Of a stretch of 11,766 nucleotides of DNA, positions 6,709 to 11,766 are shown one piece after another; positions within the stretch are counted from its first letter, which is position 1; the number at the start of each line of letters is the position of its first letter. The position numbers were made by a program, and so were the translations under genes. Source of the stretch: Bacteroidota bacterium (GTDB lineage Bacteria; Bacteroidota; Rhodothermia; Rhodothermales; Rubricoccaceae); assembly GCA_022564455.1 (NCBI GenBank), contig JADFLK010000020.1, positions 1 to 11,766 of the forward strand, written 5' to 3'. The notes below the pieces were generated by a model, which saw nothing but the letters and a program-made list of their open reading frames with translations, made no database searches and was not told where the DNA came from.

Positions 6709-7809
6709 ATGACACGATCAATTTTTTTCTTGCTTGCGGCTCTTCTTCTTTCTGCCTGCGATTCCAATGATGCAGGAACGCCCATCCCTGACCCAACCCC
6801 TCCAGACTCTGTCATAGCGGGTGTGAATCTCAATCAACTGTTCAGCGATCCGACGGGAGCAGAACGCGCGGCTGTCCAAACACTTTGGTCAACGAGAAAC
6901 AACCAGCTACCTGTTAGCTACAACTTTACCCTGGAGGCCACACTGACTGGCTCTGACGGCGCTGAACTTAAAGTGTACGCTGGTCGCGAACCCGGTTCAG
7001 GCGGTGTGTTTTTCTACGGGTTGGTTCGCCTGCCCATCCGGCTACCTGGCGATGTCCGGCAGAGGGCGACGCTTCTCGTTCTTCCAGATGGGGATAATGG
7101 AGTTTCTGATGGCCTGATATCAAGCGGTGGACTACCGTTCAGATCCGACATCCATGAAGAGTTTGTTTACGCAATGGTTGCCTATCGAGGTGAAACGCTA
7201 CGTGTGGGTAATCAGACTTTCACCCCAGATGCAATCCAATCTGCCTACGACCTGGAAACAGACGATGCATTAGCCTTCGTTGAGCATGTTTATGGCTCAG
7301 AGCTTTTGGCAGATCCCAACAGAGTGGGCGTTCTTGGCATTGGCCGGGGCGGTGGCGTTGCGCTTCTTGCCGCGTCCCGAAGTTCCTCGTTTGATCTGGT
7401 TATCGACATCGCGGGTCCAGCAAACTTCTTTTCTGAATCCTTTAAAACAAAGACGAGATCGATTCTGACAAACGGCGTTGCCGGCAGTTTCCCTGGCCTT
7501 CAGTCGCTCGCAGACCAGGTCATTTTTCCGCTTCGCGATGGCTCACTCTCGATGGCAGATGCCCGCGTAGCACTGTTACAGCGCTCTCCTAGCCACTTCG
7601 TATCTCCCCCGCCCTTTATTTTCGTGGCGCACGGAATTCTGGATTTTGTCGTTCACATTGACCATAGCCGCTCGATTGGTTCCATTGCTGGAACGCCATC
7701 GGCCCTGTACCTGGAAGTAGAGGAAGCTGGCCACACGACCATTCTCAGTGATAACGACGTTGTTTCGTTGATGACAAATTTCCTCGTGGAGCACCTGATT
7801 GGCTCTTGA
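6709..7809 (+). CDS. Lipoprotein, alpha/beta-hydrolase paralogue with nucleophile Ser replaced by Gly
   Basis: This 366-aa protein has a short lipoprotein signal with lipobox LSAC and Cys17. The ATG at 6709 is preferred to the adjoining in-frame TTG. It aligns with the gene just upstream through LNQLFSDPTGAE, YRGETL, the nucleophile elbow and the C-terminal NFLVEHL. The elbow reads VLGIGRGGGVALL: position 212, the expected nucleophile, is Gly (GGC at 7342-7344) where the neighbour has Ser (AGC). Asp312 (LDFVV) and His342 (AGHTT) are kept. The oxyanion segment is also changed (LVLPDGDNG against VVYHHGGDDG). It is therefore probably not a serine hydrolase and may bind a ligand or partner instead. 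No Shine-Dalgarno is seen. The frame is intact, so it is not a pseudogene in the ordinary sense. Confidence 0.85.
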   Translation: MTRSIFFLLAALLLSACDSNDAGTPIPDPTPPDSVIAGVNLNQLFSDPTGAERAAVQTLWSTRNNQLPVSYNFTLEATLTGSDGAELKVYAGREPGSGGVFFYGLVRLPIRLPGDVRQRATLLVLPDGDNGVSDGLISSGGLPFRSDIHEEFVYAMVAYRGETLRVGNQTFTPDAIQSAYDLETDDALAFVEHVYGSELLADPNRVGVLGIGRGGGVALLAASRSSSFDLVIDIAGPANFFSESFKTKTRSILTNGVAGSFPGLQSLADQVIFPLRDGSLSMADARVALLQRSPSHFVSPPPFIFVAHGILDFVVHIDHSRSIGSIAGTPSALYLEVEEAGHTTILSDNDVVSLMTNFLVEHLIGS

Positions 7810-8269
7810 TCTGATCATCCACTTTGTGGAGTCCGAGGCTGACTGGGCTGAGGTCCAGCGCATTCGCACGGCCGTCTTCATTGAAGAACAGGCCTGCCTG
7901 CCAGAGGAGGAGTGGGACGAACACGATACCCCTGAAGCCCGCTTTGGGACGTGCAGGCATTTCCTGGGCGAGGTGGAAGAAAGGGCCGTAGCCACGGCGA
8001 GGTGGCATCCATACGAGTTTGAGGGGGTGCCCGCAGCCAAGCTGGAGCGGTTTGCGGTGATCAATGAAGCTCGCGGTGCCGGTTATGGCAGAGCGATGAT
8101 TACCCACCTGATGGACGACGCACGGGAATCCGGCTTCAATCGTCAGATCCTCCATGCACAGACCTACCTCGAGAAGCTCTACACCGAGTTCGGGTTCGTT
8201 CGAGTGGGCGATGTGTTCAACGAGGCGGGCATTCCGCACGTGAAGATGGTTTCAACAGGGAAGTCGTAA
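7799..8269 (+). CDS. GNAT family N-acetyltransferase (YjcF/ElaA-like)
   Basis: This 156-aa acetyltransferase of the GNAT fold has an unknown acceptor. The N-terminal pattern IRTAVFIEEQACLPEEEWDE, the KLERFAV strand (81-87), the acetyl-CoA loop RGAGYG (92-97, the RxxGxG motif), AQTYLEKLYTEFGF (120-133) and FNEAGIPHVKM near the end are typical of the YjcF/ElaA-like group. The likely start is TTG at 7799, overlapping the end of the upstream lipoprotein gene by 11 nt. No ATG lies early enough to keep the first beta strand. The overlap suggests translational coupling to that gene, as there is no Shine-Dalgarno. The family call is firm; the start is less so. Confidence 0.87.
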   Translation: MALDLIIHFVESEADWAEVQRIRTAVFIEEQACLPEEEWDEHDTPEARFGTCRHFLGEVEERAVATARWHPYEFEGVPAAKLERFAVINEARGAGYGRAMITHLMDDARESGFNRQILHAQTYLEKLYTEFGFVRVGDVFNEAGIPHVKMVSTGKS

Positions 8270-8282
8270 GCCGAGATCCTCG

Positions 8283-8290
8283 TATATTTG
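8283..8290 (+). promoter_or_regulatory. Bacteroidota-type -7 box upstream of tRNA-Glu
   Basis: TATATTTG matches the Bacteroidota -7 consensus TAnnTTTG at all six fixed positions. It lies 32 nt upstream of the tRNA, so transcription would start a few bases further on and leave a leader of about 25 nt. No TTTG-type -33 element sits at the usual distance, which lowers confidence. Confidence 0.5.
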
Positions 8291-8322
8291 CCGCCCTTTC
8301 GCCGGATGGCGAAGAAGCCCCT

Positions 8323-8395
8323 GCCGCGTTCGTCTAGGGGTCCAGGACGCTGGCCTCTCACGCCGGTAACACGGGTTCGAATCCCGTACGCGGTA
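8323..8395 (+). tRNA. tRNA-Glu (anticodon CTC)
   Basis: A complete 73-nt cloverleaf can be folded by eye. The acceptor GCCGCGT (8323-8329) pairs with ACGCGGT (8388-8394). The D arm is GTCTAGGGGTCCAGGAC. The anticodon stem CTGGC/GCCGG contains a U-G pair, the loop is CTCTCAC, and the anticodon CTC is at 8357-8359. The variable region is TAACA-like, and the T arm is ACGGG-TTCGAAT-CCCGT. It reads GAG codons. The discriminator base is A, and CCA is not encoded. The first acceptor pair is G-U rather than G-C. An intrinsic terminator follows directly. Confidence 0.93.
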
Positions 8396-8402
8396 CCGTA
8401 TG

Positions 8403-8441
8403 GGACCGACCGCCAATTCGCGTGGTCGGTCCTTTCTATTT
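8403..8441 (+). terminator. Intrinsic terminator after tRNA-Glu
   Basis: GGACCGACCGC (8403-8413) pairs with GTGGTCGGTCC (8422-8432), giving 11 bp including one G-U around an 8-nt loop. TTTCTATTT follows at 8433-8441. It starts 8 nt after the tRNA end and would end that transcript. Confidence 0.88.
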
Positions 8442-8733
8442 GCGGCCTCCCTGTCCTCGAACCAAACTCAACATGCTTGCGTCAATATGCTTACTACGAA
8501 CAGGCCCTCGTCTGCTGTTGAATGACGTGCTCCCCACAATCCTGCAAGCCTTCGGGACGGGACGCCCCCGCAGTACTGCGGGACAACGAAGAGATCGAGC
8601 GTGAGACGCCGTCGCAGGCCGGTTGATGTATTTCAACAGGCTCCTAATTCGTTCTGTATGTGTCCAGTCGGAAGACGAGAAGCAGGCCCCATTTAGTTCG
8701 CTCGGCTGGTGGCTCAATGTGCCACGGAAGCGT
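8442..8733. other. Gene-free stretch with repeat and IS-like remnants
   Basis: I see no convincing gene here. The minus strand has a long open frame, but its composition (Arg/Ser-rich, no fold pattern) and its span across an IS-like end argue against coding. The stretch holds a 16-bp perfect palindrome CCCGCAGTACTGCGGG (8567-8582) and a GCTGTTGAA word at 8514-8522 resembling the IS-like end. It also holds the right inverted repeat at 8628-8644 and a small GTGGC/GCCAC hairpin downstream of the next gene's stop. Confidence 0.6.
8628..8644 (-). repeat. IS-like terminal inverted repeat, right copy
   Basis: GTATTTCAACAGGCTCC is the inverted partner of 6594-6610 (15/17 identical) and is followed by TA at 8645-8646. 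The two ends bound 2051 bp containing the second lipoprotein, the acetyltransferase, tRNA-Glu and its terminator. The interior has no transposase. An alternative is that this end belongs to a small separate element beginning near 8514. Confidence 0.65.
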
Positions 8734-9117
8734 TTACATCCTTTCACCATCCGCTGAAAGGCAGTGGAGCTTGTGATCGTGACTCGTTGCCCCTCGGTCG
8801 TGTTCGCCAAATGTCTGCAACAATGCGACGCCGTCAACGATCATCCGACGCGAGGTGTGAGGAAAGAGTTCACCGTGTCCGGAAGACGCATCGAGATCAA
8901 TCTGCCAATGTTCCGCGCCCAATTCGCGATCGATAGGTCGGACCCCAAACCAGCCCTCGGCTGCATCCTCGATCTCGACCGTTAAGTCATTCCAATCTGC
9001 TTCTGGATGCACCATACTTGCCATTGTACGACCGTATGAATCCGATCCGCATGACGGCTTAGCCGGCTCCCACACAATGTAGTGGTGGTGTACACTGTCG
9101 TCGCCCGGGACATCCAT
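8734..9117 (-). CDS. Hypothetical protein, 127 aa
   Basis: I do not recognise this protein. It is a soluble, acidic, His- and Trp-containing sequence with no signal peptide or membrane segment. Notable stretches are DDSVHHHYIVWEP, PEADWNDLTVEIEDAAEGWF and SRRMIVDGVALLQTFGEH. Composition and codon use look like a real gene, and no better frame is seen on either strand here. The ATG at 9117 is the longest start. Met32 or Met35 (starts at 9024 or 9015) would give a compact protein beginning just before VHPEADW. The gene is divergent from the DUF2779 gene with only 27 nt between starts, so the two may share a control region. Its base composition is lower in GC than the left part, as expected of accessory DNA. 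It might be an immunity- or partner-type protein, but nothing visible decides this. Confidence 0.55.
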   Translation of the reverse strand: MDVPGDDSVHHHYIVWEPAKPSCGSDSYGRTMASMVHPEADWNDLTVEIEDAAEGWFGVRPIDRELGAEHWQIDLDASSGHGELFPHTSRRMIVDGVALLQTFGEHDRGATSHDHKLHCLSADGERM

Positions 9118-9144
9118 GTGCGCCGGACAGGTTATCCTACTCCC

Positions 9145-10605
9145 ATGTCCGCCTGGCTTTCAAAATCAGATTTCACCAAGGGCCTCCAGTGCGAGTTGGC
9201 GCTCTGGCTTCACAAACACCGACGCGACGAGGCCACATCTCCTGGCCCTGCCCAACAACTTCTGTTCGATAACGGCAACCGGGTTGATGCCTACGCGCAA
9301 GATGTGTATGGCGGCGGTGTTTTGATCTCTTCCGGCAGGTTTCGGGATATGCGATTGAATACGGACGAGGCGATAGGCTTCGGAGCGAGGCGCATCTACC
9401 AGGCCACATTCAGCCGCCCGTGGGGAGGGTGCAAGGTCGATATCCTGGATAGGGAGGACGATGGCACGTGGACGATCCGGGAGGTGAAAATGTCGACGAA
9501 GGCCAAGGAGGAGCATCTGGCGGATGTGGCCTTTCAGACGGCTGTTCTCCGAGAAGAAGGCCTGAATGTGCGCCGAGCACTACTCGTTCACGTGAACAAC
9601 CGGTCCACGGCCCCGGAGTTGGAGGATTTCTTTGGGGAAGAGGATCTCACCGAACAGGTGGAGGCAATTCTGCTCGGCATCAAGGAAAGAATCGACGCGC
9701 TGCGAGCGGTGGTTGACGGACCAGAGCCCACGGTGCGGGTTGGCCGCCATTGCGACAAACCGTACACCTGCGCCTTCAAAGAGCGTTGCTGGGCCAACGT
9801 ACCAGAGGCCTCGGTGTTTACTATCCCTGGAATAGGCGTTGACAGACTCAATGCCTTGCTCGACGCTGACATTTGGAGGGCAGATAAAGTCCCCGACAGC
9901 GCTGACCTGACTGACCGGATGAGGGCCTATGTCGATTCGTTTGCCGAGGGGCCTTCGATAGACTCAGAAGGCATTCGGGATTGGCTGAGTGAACTGACGT
10001 ACCCGCTCCACTTCCTGGACTTCGAAACCGAGAATCCGCCCATCCCGCGGCACGATGGGGTCCGGCCGTACCAGCAGGTGCCGTTTCAGTTCTCCTGTCA
10101 TGTCCTGCATGAGGACGGCCAGGTCGAGCATACTCATCACCTGCACGCCGACGCCTCGGATCCACGAGAGGGAGTTGCCGCCGCGTTAAAGGATGCGATT
10201 GGACCCACGGGGGATGTACTGGTCTACAATGCAGGCTTTGAGCGGGGCATCCTGCAGGGATTGGCCCAGGCGCTACCGGATCATGCTGAACACCTGACGA
10301 GCGCCGCCGGCCGAATCCGGGATCAGTGGGAGTTGATCAAGACAACGGTCCTGCACCCGGGCTTTCTAGGTTCGTATTCGCTCAAGGCGGTGGTGCCGGT
10401 CCTGTGCCCCGACCTGTCCTACGCTGACCTGGATGTGCAAGGCGGCGACGAAGCGCAGGCAACGTTTCACCGGCTGTGGAACAGCGAGGAACTGATCGAA
10501 CGACAGCAGCTTTCCGAGGCACTGGAGGCCTATTGCACGCGCGATACCGAAGCGCAGCTGGCGCTGCATCACTGGGCTTGCCGGCAAGTGGACGGTCTGG
10601 ATTGA
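9145..10605 (+). CDS. DUF2779 protein: Cas4-like PD-(D/E)XK domain fused to DEDD-type exonuclease-like domain
   Basis: This 486-aa protein starts at ATG 9145, giving MSAWLSKSDFTKGLQC, the usual family start; an in-frame start at 9082 adds 21 unlikely residues. The N-terminal half resembles Cas4/RecB-type nucleases. Asp99, Glu113 and Lys115 (KVDI...REVK) form the PD-(D/E)XK set. Cys16 with Cys203, Cys209 and Cys215 (CDKPYTCAFKERC) form the four-cysteine pattern that binds an Fe-S cluster in Cas4/AddB. The C-terminal DUF2779 part looks like an RNase-H-fold exonuclease: FLDFET (Asp292, Glu294), YNAGFERGIL (361-370), GSYSLKAVVP and YCTRD (Tyr463, Asp467). A DNA repair, processing or defence role is plausible but not shown. 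No cas genes or CRISPR array are nearby. The divergent 127-aa gene may be a partner. Confidence 0.9.
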   Translation: MSAWLSKSDFTKGLQCELALWLHKHRRDEATSPGPAQQLLFDNGNRVDAYAQDVYGGGVLISSGRFRDMRLNTDEAIGFGARRIYQATFSRPWGGCKVDILDREDDGTWTIREVKMSTKAKEEHLADVAFQTAVLREEGLNVRRALLVHVNNRSTAPELEDFFGEEDLTEQVEAILLGIKERIDALRAVVDGPEPTVRVGRHCDKPYTCAFKERCWANVPEASVFTIPGIGVDRLNALLDADIWRADKVPDSADLTDRMRAYVDSFAEGPSIDSEGIRDWLSELTYPLHFLDFETENPPIPRHDGVRPYQQVPFQFSCHVLHEDGQVEHTHHLHADASDPREGVAAALKDAIGPTGDVLVYNAGFERGILQGLAQALPDHAEHLTSAAGRIRDQWELIKTTVLHPGFLGSYSLKAVVPVLCPDLSYADLDVQGGDEAQATFHRLWNSEELIERQQLSEALEAYCTRDTEAQLALHHWACRQVDGLD

Positions 10606-10841
10606 AACAATCCGCTCTACCGCCCACAACCGTTACTTTACGGCCAACCGCCGGCGCACGATACGACCATCGTCGCCGGCAAGAGCGAAGGATAATAACT
10701 GAGGGAGCCGACCAACAGAGCGTTCCCGCGGGCGGACGAGGCGTGAGCTTTGTGGCCGAAGATCCCAGAGTTGCAGTTGTCATGGCAGCGGATATATTGG
10801 GGAGGCGCACGATATCCGCTGGTGCGCCTATCACCAGCGCA
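10606..10841. other. Gene-free structured region after the DUF2779 gene
   Basis: I find no supported gene here. Visible structure comprises a 12-bp hairpin with one bulged C (10650-10662 with 10669-10680), lacking a T-tract, and three overlapping perfect inverted repeats: 10787-10795/10812-10820 (9 bp), 10803-10810/10822-10829 (8 bp) and 10817-10824/10832-10839 (8 bp). Because they share bases, they cannot all form together. The region may be an old cassette or recombination-site remnant next to the attC-like site that follows. Confidence 0.6.
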
Positions 10842-10972
10842 CGCAAACGTCTTATCCATACAAAGTGTTGATAACGCGCAGTACCATGCCTCATACAGCA
10901 GTGAACAAATACTTTGCGACCTGCCCATTCTGCGCGTTATACGTCACCTCGACGGATAATGAGTAGTTAGGC
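10842..10972 (+). other. Candidate attC site upstream of the methyltransferase cassette
   Basis: The 3' core GTTAGGC at 10966-10972 fits GTTRRRY. Six bases upstream, GGATAA (10954-10959) pairs with TTATCC (10852-10857). Further in, ATAACGCGCAG (10871-10881) pairs perfectly with CTGCGCGTTAT (10930-10940). The intervals between these two stems are 13 nt on both sides, so they nest in one long hairpin. The proposed 5' core CGCAAAC (10842-10848) keeps only the essential AAC and is the weak point. Total length 131 nt is within the normal attC range. Confidence 0.5.
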
Positions 10973-11021
10973 GGCTCAAGACGTGCAGGTGCTGTGGGTT
11001 CAGCCCGATAAGGAGAGGACG

Positions 11022-11633
11022 ATGAACTATCGGTTCGCGTATTCGATCGGCTTCCATCCATGGGAGGACGCGGCAAGCGACCCTCCCTTTGTCGAAAAGG
11101 CGTCCCAACTTTTCGACCGTGAGGAGCAAGGGCGGGAGATGCCCTTCGGCCGCGCCCTCGATATCGGGACGGGGAGTGGGATCTGGGGCATCGAGTTGGC
11201 TAAGCGTGGCTGGGAGGTCACGGGTGTCGACTTGATTGAGAAGGCGCTTGCCCGCGCCCGTGACCGGGTTCGACGGGCCAACGTGGAAGTGCGACTGATC
11301 CAAGGAGACGTCACGGCCCTGTCGGAGTCCGGCGTCGGTTCTGGATTCCGCCTCATCCTCGATACGGGGACCTTCCATGACTTCGACGCCGACCAACGTG
11401 TGGCGATGGGGAAGGGAGTAGAAGCGGTCGCCGGACACGACGCGACCATACTTTTGCTTGCGTGGCCGAAGCGACGCCGGCCCCTGATACGGGGGGTCAG
11501 TCGTGGCGAGATCGAAGCTGCCTTCCCGGGGTGGATGATCACGGACGTCGAGCCATCACACTTTTCGTTACCCAAACCCTTGGAACTTCTCTTGCGGCCG
11601 GACGAGCACTGGTACCGGCTGCGCCGAGCGTAG
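11022..11633 (+). CDS. Class I SAM-dependent methyltransferase (integron cassette gene)
   Basis: This 203-aa Rossmann-fold methyltransferase has SAM-binding motif I ALDIGTGSGIWG (45-56) followed by AKRGWEVTGVDLIEKAL with acidic Asp70. Then come LIQGDV (Asp96) and LILDTGTFHDF (111-121, Asp114) at the position of motif IV. The start ATG at 11022 is set by a strong Shine-Dalgarno AAGGAG at 11010-11015, six bases upstream; an in-frame start at 10983 lacks such a site. The substrate is unknown, and small methyltransferases of this kind may act on thiols, metalloids or small molecules. The gene begins 49 nt after the core GTTAGGC and ends 31 nt before an attC, the layout of an integron cassette. 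A 7-bp hairpin (11637-11643 with 11658-11664) follows the stop. Confidence 0.9.
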   Translation: MNYRFAYSIGFHPWEDAASDPPFVEKASQLFDREEQGREMPFGRALDIGTGSGIWGIELAKRGWEVTGVDLIEKALARARDRVRRANVEVRLIQGDVTALSESGVGSGFRLILDTGTFHDFDADQRVAMGKGVEAVAGHDATILLLAWPKRRRPLIRGVSRGEIEAAFPGWMITDVEPSHFSLPKPLELLLRPDEHWYRLRRA

Positions 11634-11664
11634 GCTGGCTGGCTCTGACATCAATGGGCCAGCC

Positions 11665-11765
11665 GCCTAACAAGCGATTGCTACTGTCGCGGAAGGCATT
11701 AGGATCGCGCGATTCACTTGCGGTCACCACATTAGCCGCGCAGCAGAATCGCAGATCCGTTAGAC
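11665..11765 (+). other. attC recombination site of an integron cassette
   Basis: The 5' core GCCTAAC (11665-11671, RYYYAAC) pairs with the 3' core GTTAGAC (11759-11765, GTTRRRY) at 6 of 7 positions. After unequal spacers (AA and AGATCC), GCGATT (11674-11679) pairs with AATCGC (11747-11752). Beyond an unpaired G at 11680, CTACTGTCGCGG pairs with CCGCGCAGCAG (11736-11746), apart from one mismatch and one bulged T. Core boxes, an unpaired spacer, an inner stem with extrahelical bases and a length of 101 nt together match the known architecture of attC sites. The next cassette would begin at the window edge. Confidence 0.85.
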
Positions 11766-11766
11766 A

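Noticed and set aside
8436..8837. Minus-strand open frame of about 130 codons
   Set aside because: It runs across the tRNA-side gap, the palindrome, the IS-like end and into the 127-aa gene, and has no fold-like pattern. It may be translated repeat DNA.
8764..8985. Plus-strand 73-codon frame opposite the 127-aa gene
   Set aside because: It is shorter, lies wholly inside the minus-strand gene and has no start signal. It cannot be fully excluded without a homology search.
10650..10680. Intrinsic terminator for the DUF2779 gene
   Set aside because: The hairpin is strong but is followed by AAGAGCGAAG with no T-tract.
10787..10829. H-type pseudoknot from the 9-bp and 8-bp stems
   Set aside because: Only one base is left to cross the 9-bp stem, which is too short, so the stems should be alternatives and not a pseudoknot.
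8396..11766. tRNA-targeted genomic island
   Set aside because: I found no second copy of the tRNA 3' end and no integrase gene, so there is no support for a tRNA attachment site in this window.
1..11766. CRISPR array or rRNA gene
   Set aside because: No set of direct repeats with regular spacers and no conserved rRNA segments were seen, despite the Cas4-like domain.

Overview
The window looks like a chromosomal piece from a GC-rich member of the Bacteroidota/Rhodothermota group. The signs are a DUF2480 protein (a family I know from Bacteroidetes), a TonB-dependent receptor with an N-terminal carboxypeptidase-regulatory-like domain, almost no Shine-Dalgarno sequences, and a perfect Bacteroidota-type TAnnTTTG box ahead of the tRNA. 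The genus cannot be read from the sequence alone.

Left part (1-5238, all minus strand). In transcription order: a FecA-like TonB-dependent outer-membrane receptor, a NifS/IscS-type cysteine desulfurase, a DUF2480 protein with three cysteines, and a putative membrane protein that runs off the left edge. Iron uptake, sulfur mobilisation and a protein family often found with Fe-S assembly genes make a plausible iron/Fe-S neighbourhood. The gaps on both sides of the desulfurase gene hold degenerate 7-bp repeats arranged as inverted pairs. The larger gap also holds a 107-nt tract that is 88% purine.

Middle part (5353-8646, plus strand). Two consecutive paralogous lipoproteins have the alpha/beta-hydrolase fold. 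The first has an intact Ser-Asp-His set. In the second the nucleophile Ser codon AGC reads GGC (Gly), so it looks like a pseudoenzyme. A GNAT acetyltransferase overlaps its end, and then come tRNA-Glu(CTC) and a terminator. The stretch from the second lipoprotein to just past the tRNA is bounded by 17-bp inverted repeats (15/17 identical) with TA outside each, which look like insertion-sequence ends.

Right part (8647-11766). An unrecognised 127-aa gene (minus) is divergent from a DUF2779 protein that combines a Cas4-like PD-(D/E)XK/four-cysteine half with a DEDD-type exonuclease half. A 416-nt gap full of inverted repeats follows. The window ends in what looks like an integron gene cassette: core site GTTAGGC, a class I SAM methyltransferase with the only strong Shine-Dalgarno in the window, and a well-formed 101-nt attC ending in GTTAGAC. 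No integrase gene is visible, so this may be the edge of an array or an attC cluster lacking an integrase.

The most interesting points are the attC-bounded cassette with its structured upstream DNA, the active/inactive lipoprotein pair next to an IS-like end, and the paired heptamer-repeat elements around the desulfurase gene.
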